Source: Acetobacteraceae bacterium (GTDB lineage Bacteria > Pseudomonadota > Alphaproteobacteria > Acetobacterales > Acetobacteraceae). Taken from it: DNA of 5,505 nucleotides. Positions 1-5,488 of the stretch are shown here, piece after piece. The DNA lies in NCBI GenBank assembly GCA_003164305.1, contig PLSZ01000325.1, positions 1 through 5,505 of the forward strand. The letters are read 5' to 3'. The notes beneath the pieces were generated by a model, which saw nothing but the letters and a program-made list of their open reading frames with translations, was not told the DNA's origin and searched no databases. Position 1 is the first letter of the stretch. The number at the start of each line of letters is the position of its first letter. Made by a program: the position numbers and the translations under genes.

Positions 1-635
1 TTTCGGCCTTTCTGCCGACCTACGTGCAGGGCGCGATGGGCCTGAGCACGCTGGCCGGCGGTCTGGTATTGGGCGCGATGTCGGTCAGCTGGGCGCTGGC
101 GAGTTTGCTCGGTGGTCGCGTCATGGTTCGCACGACGTACCGGCTTGTTGCCGTGCTGGGGGGCGTCGCCCTGGTCGCGGGCTGCGCGATCCTGATCCTT
201 GCTCCGCCCGAAGCGGGCCCGGTTTTCACCGCCCTCGGGTCGTTCATCATCGGGATTGGCATGGGCTTCAGCATGAGTGTGTTCATCGTTTCGATTCAGG
301 CTTCAGTCCCCTGGGGGCAGCGCGGCGCGGCGACCTCCTCGACGATGTTCCTGCGCTTCATGGGCCAGGTGATCGGGGTCAGCGGATGCGGCGCGGTGCT
401 GAACGCGACCATCAATCGAATGGATCCAGGCGCCGCCCGAACAATGGATCGTATGCTGGATCCGATCAGCCGCGCCGCGTTGCCTCCGGCCGAAGTCGCC
501 CATTTGACCGAGGTGATCACGAGCGGACTGCACAACGCCTGGTTGCTTGCCGGCCTCTTCTCAGTCCTGGCGTTACTGTTCGGCTGTCTGATGCCGGCCA
601 AACTGAGTCCGACGACCCACGCGCCGCACGGCTGA
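1..635 (+). CDS. MFS drug-type efflux transporter (DHA2 family), C-terminal part only
   Basis: This is the 3' part of a proton-driven inner-membrane exporter; the reading frame is open from base 3 and the start lies outside the window, leaving about 210 residues. The visible part begins with a LPTYVQGAMGLS stretch like the segment opening one of the later helices in 14-helix EmrB/QacA-type transporters. It continues through several hydrophobic helices, a GIGMGFSMSVFIVSIQ helix, a loop PWGQRGAATSS followed by FLRFMGQVIG, and a last helix LLAGLFSVLALLFGCLMP. That order (glycine-rich helix, QRG-AATS loop, F-R--GQ-IG helix, long polar loop, final helix) is characteristic of the DHA2 family. The polar loop, around bases 415-520, is the usual extracytoplasmic stretch before the last helix. 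The gene ends only 5 bases from the stop of the convergent MetE-like gene. The substrate cannot be told from this part; multidrug or metabolite export are both possible. Confidence 0.88.
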   Translation, partial: SAFLPTYVQGAMGLSTLAGGLVLGAMSVSWALASLLGGRVMVRTTYRLVAVLGGVALVAGCAILILAPPEAGPVFTALGSFIIGIGMGFSMSVFIVSIQASVPWGQRGAATSSTMFLRFMGQVIGVSGCGAVLNATINRMDPGAARTMDRMLDPISRAALPPAEVAHLTEVITSGLHNAWLLAGLFSVLALLFGCLMPAKLSPTTHAPHG

Positions 636-640
636 CCATT

Positions 641-1687
641 TTACGCGGCGCCGGTCAACTCCCGCCGCACGATTGCCGCGCCGTCTGCCAAAGCCTTCAA
701 TTTCCCGAACGCGACGTCGCGCGGCAGGTATTTCATTCCGCAGTCCGGTGCCGGAATTAAGTTCTCGGGCTCGACGAATTTCAGGCCCGCGCGAATTCGG
801 CTGGCGATCGTCTCCGGCGATTCCACGTTCGGGTCTCCCAGATCGATCACCCCCAGCATGATTTTCTTGCCTGCGAGATCACGCAGCACGCCCAGGTCTA
901 GCCTGGGCTGGGCGGCTTCGATTGAGATTTGATCCGCGATCGTATCCGCGAGTTGCGGTAGAAAGCTGTAGCCGCTTGGCTTATTCGCGACCACCGCCTC
1001 GTAGCCGAAGCAAAGATGTACGACCGGCGGACCTTTAATTCCCTCCAGCGCCCGATTGATAGCCTTCAATCCATAACGAGCAGCCTTTTCCGGGGCGGTG
1101 CGAACCCATGGCTCATCAAGCTGGACCACGTCGACGCCACAGGCTTTGAGGGCGCGTAACTCCTCATTGACCGCGACGGCATAATCCATCGCGAGTTCCT
1201 CCTCGTCCTGATAGAAATCGTTCCGTGCTTGTTGCGTCATGGTAAATGGCCCAGGCAAAGTGATTTTGGTAGCGTGCGTGGCGTTGCGCAGCAGGAACTC
1301 GGTATCGCGAACTTCCACGGGCCCAAGCCGGCGGATCTTCCCAACGACGCGCGGCACCTCCGTTACCCGTCCGGTCTGGGAGCGGACCTCCCCCGGTTGA
1401 TCGGCGTCGATTCCCTCGAGCGCGAGAGCGAAACGATTGGAGTAACTTTCGCGCCGGATCTCCCCGTCGGTCACGATATCGATCCCAGCGCGCTCCATCT
1501 CCCGGATCGCCAAAATCGTTCCGTCATCCTGCGCTTGTTCCAGGTACGCGTCATCGACCCGCCAGATGCCGTGCGCGTGCACCCTGGGAACGCCATGCCC
1601 TTTCAGGACCTCGCCATCGACCAGCCAGGAAGGTTGAGGGTAGCTGCCAACGACGGTGGTGGGCAGCAAGCGCGCGGGATAGGTCAT
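641..1687 (-). CDS. Stand-alone MetE-type catalytic domain protein (cobalamin-independent methionine synthase family)
   Basis: A 348-residue protein matching the C-terminal (zinc, homocysteine-binding) barrel of MetE, with no N-terminal folate domain (full MetE is about 750 residues). Visible landmarks are VGSYPQP (13-19), TDGEIRR (73-79), LPGPFT (144-149) and QLDEPW (189-194), the last matching the IDEP segment of MetE. The zinc ligands known from E. coli MetE have counterparts: His224 and Cys226 in VHLCFG, Glu257 in ISIEAA and Cys316 in PAPDCG, so the protein should be catalytically competent. The ATG at 1687 is chosen because AGGAGG lies 6 bases upstream (1694-1699) and the family homology begins just after it; the open frame extends upstream to 1870 but that part looks noncoding. 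It is divergent from the CitE-like gene. It could transfer methyl groups to homocysteine from a non-polyglutamated or protein-bound donor, or act as a different thiol alkyltransferase or lyase; the family is known to include such variants. The donor is unknown. Confidence 0.9.
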   Translation of the reverse strand: MTYPARLLPTTVVGSYPQPSWLVDGEVLKGHGVPRVHAHGIWRVDDAYLEQAQDDGTILAIREMERAGIDIVTDGEIRRESYSNRFALALEGIDADQPGEVRSQTGRVTEVPRVVGKIRRLGPVEVRDTEFLLRNATHATKITLPGPFTMTQQARNDFYQDEEELAMDYAVAVNEELRALKACGVDVVQLDEPWVRTAPEKAARYGLKAINRALEGIKGPPVVHLCFGYEAVVANKPSGYSFLPQLADTIADQISIEAAQPRLDLGVLRDLAGKKIMLGVIDLGDPNVESPETIASRIRAGLKFVEPENLIPAPDCGMKYLPRDVAFGKLKALADGAAIVRRELTGAA

Positions 1688-1693
1688 GGAATT

Positions 1694-1699
1694 CCTCCT
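1694..1699 (-). promoter_or_regulatory. Ribosome binding site of the MetE-like gene
   Basis: On the minus strand this reads AGGAGG, a full Shine-Dalgarno match, 6 bases before the ATG at 1687. It decides the start against the upstream in-frame starts, which would add about 61 residues unlike the family. Confidence 0.85.
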
Positions 1700-1704
1700 G
1701 GCCT

Positions 1705-1716
1705 GGTTGGTCAACC
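1705..1716. promoter_or_regulatory. Small inverted repeat in the leader of the MetE-like gene
   Basis: GGTTG and CAACC (1705-1709 and 1712-1716) form an inverted repeat with a 2-base centre, just upstream of the Shine-Dalgarno site of the MetE-like gene. It could be a regulator half of the divergent promoter region. Five-base arms are short, so chance is a real possibility. Confidence 0.25.
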
Positions 1717-1763
1717 GATTTGGATCACAATCACGTCTGGCCTCACGAGACGCAAGCGGGCAT

Positions 1764-1777
1764 GATTGGCGCCAATC
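1764..1777. promoter_or_regulatory. Perfect 14-base palindrome, candidate operator between divergent genes
   Basis: GATTGGCGCCAATC is identical to its own reverse complement. It lies 76 bases from the ATG of the MetE-like gene and 119 bases from that of the CitE-like gene, where a shared operator would be expected. No regulator for it is encoded next to it; the Xre protein about 2 kb away is one candidate, an outside regulator another. Dimeric binding is inference from symmetry alone. Confidence 0.5.
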
Positions 1778-1834
1778 GCCCAACGTCGTGGTCGGGGCAG
1801 ACGGGGCGCCCGGGGCAATCGTTCCGGGCCGATC

Positions 1835-1844
1835 TGGCCGGCCA
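1835..1844. promoter_or_regulatory. Ten-base GC-rich palindrome upstream of the CitE-like gene
   Basis: TGGCCGGCCA is a perfect palindrome 52 bases upstream of the CitE-like start, close to where its promoter should be. In GC-rich DNA such sites arise often by chance, so this is a weak operator candidate. Confidence 0.2.
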
Positions 1845-1884
1845 ATGCTCGCATGATCCGCGCCGGACAAAACGGGTGAAAGTC

Positions 1885-1890
1885 AGGAGA
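1885..1890 (+). promoter_or_regulatory. Ribosome binding site of the CitE-like gene
   Basis: AGGAGA lies 6 bases before the ATG at 1897. It fixes the start of the lyase gene and rules out the in-frame upstream ATG codons (first at 1720), which would add 59 residues with no family resemblance. Confidence 0.8.
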
Positions 1891-1896
1891 CGTCTT

Positions 1897-2787
1897 ATGT
1901 GGCCTATTCGTTCCGCCTTGTTCGTACCCGCGCATCGTCGTGATTGGGTGGGCAAGGCGATCCGGGTTTCGCCGGGTGCCGCGGTGCTGGATATCGAGGA
2001 TTCCGTCCCGCCCGAATTCAAATCCCAGGCGATGGCGCTTTTGAAAAGCGAGATCGCCGAACTGAAAGCCGCGAGCGTCGGCGCGTTCGTCCGAATCAAT
2101 CCGCTCCACGATCGAACGGGGGAAGAAATCAGCGCGGCGATGACCGACGGTCTGACCGCGATCGTGCTGCCGAAAGCCCAAACCGTGTCCGATATTCGCC
2201 GTCTGCACGATTTGCTGAGCTATCACGAAGGCCGCGCCGGGCTGCCGCATGAGTCGGTCGGTATCCTACCGCTGCCGGAGACGGCCGAGGGGATGCATGA
2301 CGCTCACGCGCTGGCGGCCGCCAGCAGCCGGGTGCGTGGGATCCATGGCGCGCTGAGCGGGCCGGTGTCCGGAGACTTCGCGCACGCATTTGGATTTCGC
2401 GCGACGTCGGATGGGATCGAGCAACTTTATCTCGCGTCGAAGCTTGTTCTCGACAGCCGGGCGGCGGGAGCGATGTACCCCATCGCCGGAATTTTCGGGA
2501 CACCGATGGACGATCTGGCGGCCACCGAGCGATTGATCCGGCGGGCTCGGGACATCGGATATACCGGAGTGGCGGTGATGCATCCGTCCCACATCGCGAT
2601 CGCCAACGCCGTGTTCCGGCCGACCGCCGAGGAAGTTGCTTACTTCAAAGGCCTGTTAAAAGCCTTTGAGGACGCGGAAAAATCCGGACTGGGCGCGGTT
2701 AAGTACCAGGGCGCCATGGTGGACTATGCCATGCTTCCGTTGGCGCGTGAGGTGCTGGCCGAGGCTGCCCGCCACTCCGCCGGATAA
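1897..2787 (+). CDS. HpcH/HpaI aldolase / CitE-like CoA-ester lyase family protein
   Basis: A 296-residue protein, the usual length for CitE-like beta-lyases. The fold landmarks appear in order: SALFVPAHR (6-14), AVLDIEDSVPPEFK (29-42), VRINPL (65-70), LPK (91-93), PLPETAEGM (125-133), then a GALSGPVSGDFAHAFGF stretch (151-167), SRAAGAMYPIAGIFG (187-201) and the C-terminal MHPSHIAIANAVFRPT block (228-243). In the family the Mg2+ is held by a Glu and an Asp; Glu128 and Asp160 are the likely counterparts, and Arg67 the carboxylate-binding Arg. The second metal motif departs from the common G-ED form, placing it in a CitE-like subgroup. Members cleave or form C-C bonds in malyl-, citramalyl-, citryl-CoA or related hydroxyacids. 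No citrate lyase alpha or gamma subunit gene is nearby, so it is probably a stand-alone enzyme rather than citrate lyase. The substrate is not readable from sequence. Confidence 0.88.
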   Translation: MWPIRSALFVPAHRRDWVGKAIRVSPGAAVLDIEDSVPPEFKSQAMALLKSEIAELKAASVGAFVRINPLHDRTGEEISAAMTDGLTAIVLPKAQTVSDIRRLHDLLSYHEGRAGLPHESVGILPLPETAEGMHDAHALAAASSRVRGIHGALSGPVSGDFAHAFGFRATSDGIEQLYLASKLVLDSRAAGAMYPIAGIFGTPMDDLAATERLIRRARDIGYTGVAVMHPSHIAIANAVFRPTAEEVAYFKGLLKAFEDAEKSGLGAVKYQGAMVDYAMLPLAREVLAEAARHSAG

Positions 2788-2856
2788 GACCGCCGCTGCC
2801 GACCTGAACGGACGGGGTTGGGCCGCGGGCCTCACCTGACAGCGGAGCGGCCGGTC
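2788..2856. terminator. Possible bidirectional terminator stem between convergent genes
   Basis: Bases 2788-2797 (GACCGCCGCT), starting right after the CitE-like stop codon, can pair with 2846-2856 (AGCGGCCGGTC) over 10 base pairs with one bulged C. The right arm runs into the stop codon of the dioxygenase gene. A smaller GGCC-GCG-GGCC hairpin sits in the loop. There is no T tract, so this is not a classic intrinsic terminator; it may only insulate the two converging transcripts. Confidence 0.3.
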
Positions 2857-3694
2857 AAATCGGAACGCTGCCCCGCAGCATCACCCGGTATAGGTAACGC
2901 AGTTCATCCATGTCGTAATCACCGTTGGCTTTGTGCAGCAGGCAGCGGTTATCCCACATCACCATGTCGCCCGGCCGCCACTCGTGGCGATATTGAAAGC
3001 GAGGCGCTGTCGCGTGGGCCAGCAATTCCTCAAGCAGCGGCAGCGCTTCCTTGTGGTCGAGGCCGACAATGCCCTCAATCCGGATCGGATTGATGTAGAT
3101 CGAACGCCGGCCCGTCTCGGGATGCGTGCGAATGATCGGATGCAACACCGCGTTGGGCACCCTCTCCTTCGCGGCGGACGGGAGCGTCATCAATTGGCGC
3201 GCACTGTGGCTGCTTTGATAGACGTGGATCGCGCTTAAGTCCCGCAGGCGCCGCTGTAAGGTTTCAGGCAACGCGTCGTAGGCGGCCGCCATGTTCGCGA
3301 ACTGGGTATCGCCGCCACTGCCAGGTAAAGCGACCGCATGCAGAACGGTTGCCTTCGGAGGTCGCACGTCATTGGAATGGTCAGTATGCCAGCCCTCGCC
3401 CGGGATGTATGGCCGGCCATCCGGAAACTTATCCTGGTTCGATATGAAATGAATTTCCGGGCAATCCGGCAACGCGAAGCGCGTGTTATGTTGCGGAAAT
3501 ACATCACCGAATAAGCCGACCGCCGACAGCAATTGATGCGGTGAAAGCTGTTGATCCCGGATCACCAGAACGCCGCGATCGACGAAGGCCCGGTTAAGCT
3601 GTGCACGGGTTGACGCGTCCATGGGCGTGGTGAAATCAACTCCGCGCACTTCGGCGCCGGTGTGATCGGTAAGGTTTGTGATCGCGACAGCCAT
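2855..3694 (-). CDS. TauD/TfdA-family Fe(II)/2-oxoglutarate-dependent dioxygenase
   Basis: A 279-residue protein, typical length for TauD/TfdA enzymes, which hydroxylate a substrate using O2 and 2-oxoglutarate, releasing succinate and CO2. The N-terminal GAEVRGVDFTTPMD and GVLVIRDQQLSPHQ blocks are characteristic. The iron site is complete: the HxD motif is His103-Thr-Asp105 in GEGWHTDHS, and the distal histidine is His254 in WDNRCLLHKANGDYD. Arg266 and Arg270 (LRYLYR) correspond by spacing to the TauD arginines that bind 2-oxoglutarate and the substrate anion. The ATG at 3694 has a GAGGAA site 7 bases upstream. It is convergent with the CitE-like gene and divergent from the Xre gene. TauD (taurine), TfdA (aryloxyacetate), alkylsulfate and other dioxygenases share these motifs. 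No sulfonate ABC transporter genes adjoin it, so taurine is not favoured by context, and the substrate remains open. Confidence 0.92.
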   Translation of the reverse strand: MAVAITNLTDHTGAEVRGVDFTTPMDASTRAQLNRAFVDRGVLVIRDQQLSPHQLLSAVGLFGDVFPQHNTRFALPDCPEIHFISNQDKFPDGRPYIPGEGWHTDHSNDVRPPKATVLHAVALPGSGGDTQFANMAAAYDALPETLQRRLRDLSAIHVYQSSHSARQLMTLPSAAKERVPNAVLHPIIRTHPETGRRSIYINPIRIEGIVGLDHKEALPLLEELLAHATAPRFQYRHEWRPGDMVMWDNRCLLHKANGDYDMDELRYLYRVMLRGSVPI

Positions 3695-3768
3695 GCCGGG
3701 TTTCCTCAGACGTTTTCCTCAATGCGAGCATACCCCTGGATCGGGTCCCACGTCACGCGGCGGACTGT

Positions 3769-3779
3769 GAGAATATCTC
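3769..3779. repeat. Short inverted repeat GAGA-ATA-TCTC
   Basis: Arms 3769-3772 and 3776-3779 with a 3-base centre, between the dioxygenase start and the larger dyad. On the minus strand it includes TATTCT, a poor -10 candidate for the dioxygenase, with no matching -35 at proper spacing. Low significance alone. Confidence 0.2.
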
Positions 3780-3788
3780 CAATCGCGG

Positions 3789-3817
3789 TTGATAAATGAT
3801 TTGAGTTCAATTATCAT
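3789..3817 (+). promoter_or_regulatory. Candidate sigma70-type promoter for the Xre gene
   Basis: TTGATA (3789-3794) and TATCAT (3812-3817), each 5 of 6 matches to the consensus, are separated by exactly 17 bases. The stretch around it is visibly AT-richer than the flanking genes. Transcription would start near 3824 and give a leader of about 100 bases before the Xre ATG. This is a consensus match read by eye; activity is inference. Confidence 0.45.
3790..3816. promoter_or_regulatory. 27-base interrupted dyad, candidate operator over the promoter
   Basis: TGATAAATGA (3790-3799) and TCAATTATCA (3807-3816) are inverted copies matching at 9 of 10 positions around a 7-base centre. The dyad fills the space between the -35 and -10 hexamers of the promoter described above, so a bound protein would block it. 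It lies nearly midway between the starts of the dioxygenase (3694) and the Xre gene (3927). Autoregulation by the Xre protein with co-control of the dioxygenase is the simplest reading, but is inference. Confidence 0.5.
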
Positions 3818-3824
3818 GATCATG
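3815..3824. repeat. Ten-base palindrome CATGATCATG
   Basis: A perfect palindrome overlapping the end of the candidate -10 box and the right edge of the larger dyad. It could be a second binding site or part of a composite operator. Short and AT-rich, so it may be chance. Confidence 0.25.
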
Positions 3825-3916
3825 CATAAAATGTTGTGCACATGGACCCAGACCCATTGGACTTCAAACGCATCGCCCAAATTCCGAACTTGTGGGAGGT
3901 GATGTGGGTCTCAAAA

Positions 3917-3924
3917 GGAAGGAG
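3917..3924 (+). promoter_or_regulatory. Ribosome binding site of the Xre gene
   Basis: GGAAGGAG precedes the ATG at 3927 by 2 bases at its 3' end and 7 bases from its first purine block. An in-frame stop at 3900-3902 and the lack of another start make 3927 the only reasonable ATG. Confidence 0.7.
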
Positions 3925-3926
3925 TA

Positions 3927-4148
3927 ATGACTTTGGCTCGAACCAAGAGTTTAAGTAAGCAAATCCGTCAGGCGCGAGAGGGCAAAGGCTTTACCGTGGC
4001 CGAACTCGCCGACCGTCTGGGCGTCTCTCAGGTGTCGATTTATTACTGGGAAAGTGGCCGGGTTCGTCCGCGTGATACCAATCTCGCCGCGCTATGCAAG
4101 GCTCTGAAAATGCCGATGCGGGAAACCATGGCACTCACCGGGAAATAA
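3927..4148 (+). CDS. Small Xre/Cro-CI family helix-turn-helix regulator
   Basis: A 73-residue DNA-binding protein that is almost entirely one HTH_3 domain. Residues 22-48 (FTVAELADRLGVSQVSIYYWESGR and on) carry the helix-turn-helix: the AELADRLGVS turn, recognition helix around 33-40, and the WESGRVRP segment that typically closes it, followed by the NLAALCKALKMP helix. There is no extra sensor domain, so it would act as a dimeric repressor or activator, like small phage-type or antitoxin-type regulators. No toxin gene adjoins it. It is divergent from the dioxygenase, with a dyad operator candidate in between, and convergent with moaE. Its base composition looks less GC-rich at third codon positions than its neighbours, which may indicate transfer; this is a by-eye impression. 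Its targets are unknown. Confidence 0.85.
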   Translation: MTLARTKSLSKQIRQAREGKGFTVAELADRLGVSQVSIYYWESGRVRPRDTNLAALCKALKMPMRETMALTGK

Positions 4149-4237
4149 TCAGGACGACGGCAACGAACGCGCCGCCGATCAAGGCGCCTTCGACCTCTGT
4201 TCAGCCTAAAACCTCCGCTGACGCTTTCCCCACGACG

Positions 4238-4708
4238 CTAGCTTCGCCAGCGCGCCGCCGCGGTGTCATCGGATTCGCGAGCTTCGACCCAGGCAGCTTC
4301 GCCATTTGGAAATTCTTCGCGTTTCCAAAAAGGTGCCTTTGTCTTCAGCCAATCGATCAAGAAGGCGGTCGCGTCGAGCGCCGCCCGCCTATGTGAGGCG
4401 GCGGTCAGAACGAGAACGATGTTCTCCCCGGGAAGCATCCGGCCCACCCGGTGGATCACGGTGCAACCCAACAGAGACCAGCGGGTTTCCGATTCATCAG
4501 TGATGCGGCCGATCGCGCGCAGCGTCATGGCCGGATAGTGCTCCAAAGTCAGAGCCCCCAGCGATCGCCCTGACATTTCTTGTGACTTGTCGTCACGCAC
4601 GATGCCGATGAAGCAGCCCAGTCCGCCAATGTCCGTGCGGCCGGAGGTCAGGCGGGCGATCTCAGCTCCGACATCGAAATCCTCCTTCTGAACGCTGATT
4701 CTCGCCAT
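4238..4708 (-). CDS. moaE: Molybdopterin synthase catalytic (large) subunit MoaE
   Basis: A 156-residue cytosolic protein (E. coli MoaE is 150) that, with thiocarboxylated MoaD, converts cyclic pyranopterin monophosphate into molybdopterin by adding the dithiolene sulfurs. Clear signatures: ISVQKEDFDVGAEIARL at the start, LEHYPAMT (55-62), HRVGRMLPGE (86-95), SHRRAALDA (105-113) and LKTKAPFWKRE (121-131). The active-site residues of the E. coli enzyme have counterparts at Arg38, His106, Arg107, Lys122 and Lys129. The ATG at 4708 is chosen because GAGG lies 5 bases upstream (4714-4717) and family homology begins there; an in-frame extension upstream would run through the end of moaD. It follows moaD by 28 bases, so the two are surely cotranscribed and the products form a heterotetramer. 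Confidence 0.96.
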   Translation of the reverse strand: MARISVQKEDFDVGAEIARLTSGRTDIGGLGCFIGIVRDDKSQEMSGRSLGALTLEHYPAMTLRAIGRITDESETRWSLLGCTVIHRVGRMLPGENIVLVLTAASHRRAALDATAFLIDWLKTKAPFWKREEFPNGEAAWVEARESDDTAAARWRS

Positions 4709-4736
4709 TTTGACCTCGCGCTCTGGGTAATTTGCT

Positions 4737-5000
4737 CTATCCGCCGGTGACCGGTGGAAAAAACGCGACTTCGTCATCGGGTCGCAGGACTGTCATAGCA
4801 TCCGCGAACTCCTGGTTGACCGCGCAGCGAACCGTCTCACGGTCCTTGAACGCGGCGGCATGGCGCTGGTCCAGGCTCGCGAGATAAACCACCAGATCAG
4901 CCACGGTCGTCACGGTGTCTGGTGGCGTCAGCGTTTCCTCGGCCACGCCCACACGTTCCCTCAGCCACGCGAAATACAAAATCGAGAACGGCCCAGACAT
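4737..5000 (-). CDS. moaD: Molybdopterin synthase sulfur carrier (small) subunit MoaD
   Basis: An 87-residue ubiquitin-fold protein ending in the diagnostic Gly-Gly (86-87; PPVTGG), whose C-terminus is adenylated by MoeB, converted to a thiocarboxylate and inserted into MoaE. The start ILYFAWLRERVGV matches the family, as does the DDEVAFFPPVTGG ending. Length agrees with the family (E. coli 81). I chose the ATG at 5000. A GTG at 5021 in the same frame would add seven residues and overlap the stop of the upstream lipoprotein gene as GTGA, which would allow translational coupling; neither start has a clear Shine-Dalgarno site, so the true start is uncertain. It is followed by moaE in the standard order. 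Confidence 0.94.
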   Translation of the reverse strand: MSGPFSILYFAWLRERVGVAEETLTPPDTVTTVADLVVYLASLDQRHAAAFKDRETVRCAVNQEFADAMTVLRPDDEVAFFPPVTGG

Positions 5001-5017
5001 CGAACGCGGACCGTCGG

Positions 5018-5488
5018 TCACTTGGGGGTCGGAATGGTTTCGATCCGGCCGTCGGGGTAGATGACCGTGCTGGTGCCATTGCCATTCGGGACAACAATCC
5101 GTCGATCAACCTGTGGCTGGGCCGGCGCGGCCGTGCCCGGAGGCATCGACGCGTTAGGACCCGCCGCGTTGGGCAACGGCGCCAGCAGAGGACTCCCGGA
5201 ACGGCTGAGCGGCGAACCCTTCACCGGAGCCTCAGGTTGCGAAGTCATGCCCTGTCGTTCCAGGTCTTGCAGCGACCGCGGTGGCGGCAGTGGACCGGGC
5301 CATATGTCGCCTGGTTCCGTGGTCAGCGGCGTGACAGCCACGCCCTGCCCCATCACCCTGCCCATGTTCACGCTGTTCGTGATCGGCACATTCGGATTGT
5401 AGCCCGACGTGAACGGTGGATTCCACCAGGTGTGATAGCCACAGCCACCGAGCGTCATTGTCAGGCTCACCAGGGCGATACGCCGCAT
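5018..5488 (-). CDS. Proline-rich hypothetical lipoprotein
   Basis: A 156-residue protein with a signal peptide of the lipoprotein type: MRR, a short hydrophobic stretch, then LGGC with Cys16 as the lipid-attachment residue. It would be exported and anchored to the inner or outer membrane. After Cys16 it is rich in Pro, Gly and Asn, with an aromatic start (GYHTWWNPPF), a WPGPLPPP segment (63-70) followed by SLQDLERQ, a low-complexity Pro/Ala linker, and a C-terminal VIYPDGRIETI segment resembling a short beta hairpin. No enzyme motif is visible. The ATG at 5488 is chosen for the compact signal peptide and a GGAG 9 bases upstream; a TTG at 5503 is possible. Its stop touches moaD, so they may share a transcript, though a role in cofactor synthesis is not implied. 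I recognise the general style but not a named family. Confidence 0.8.
   Translation of the reverse strand: MRRIALVSLTMTLGGCGYHTWWNPPFTSGYNPNVPITNSVNMGRVMGQGVAVTPLTTEPGDIWPGPLPPPRSLQDLERQGMTSQPEAPVKGSPLSRSGSPLLAPLPNAAGPNASMPPGTAAPAQPQVDRRIVVPNGNGTSTVIYPDGRIETIPTPK

Noticed and set aside
1229..1765. Open frame of 178 codons on the plus strand
   Set aside because: It lies antisense inside the MetE-like gene, and its translation shows no domain; GC-rich genes commonly give long antisense open frames.
1688..1870. Upstream in-frame extension of the MetE-like protein by about 61 residues
   Set aside because: The extension has no family resemblance, crosses the divergent promoter region, and the internal ATG at 1687 has a full AGGAGG site.
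1720..1896. Upstream in-frame extension of the CitE-like protein by 59 residues
   Set aside because: The family begins at the SALFVPA block just after the ATG at 1897, which has its own AGGAGA site.
1711..2250. Open frame of 179 codons on the minus strand
   Set aside because: It is antisense to the well-supported CitE-like gene and resembles nothing recognisable.
1772..3786. Shared 8-base word CCAATCGC in both divergent regions (1772-1779 and 3779-3786)
   Set aside because: About one such match is expected by chance when two regions of about 200 bases are compared on both strands, and the flanks do not match.
3842..4148. Toxin-antitoxin module with the Xre protein as antitoxin
   Set aside because: No toxin gene is present on either side; the short frame upstream shows no RelE/HigB features.
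4201..4221. Possible terminator hairpin between the Xre gene and moaE
   Set aside because: Only TCAGC/GCTGA, a 5-base stem with an 11-base loop and no T tract; too weak to call.
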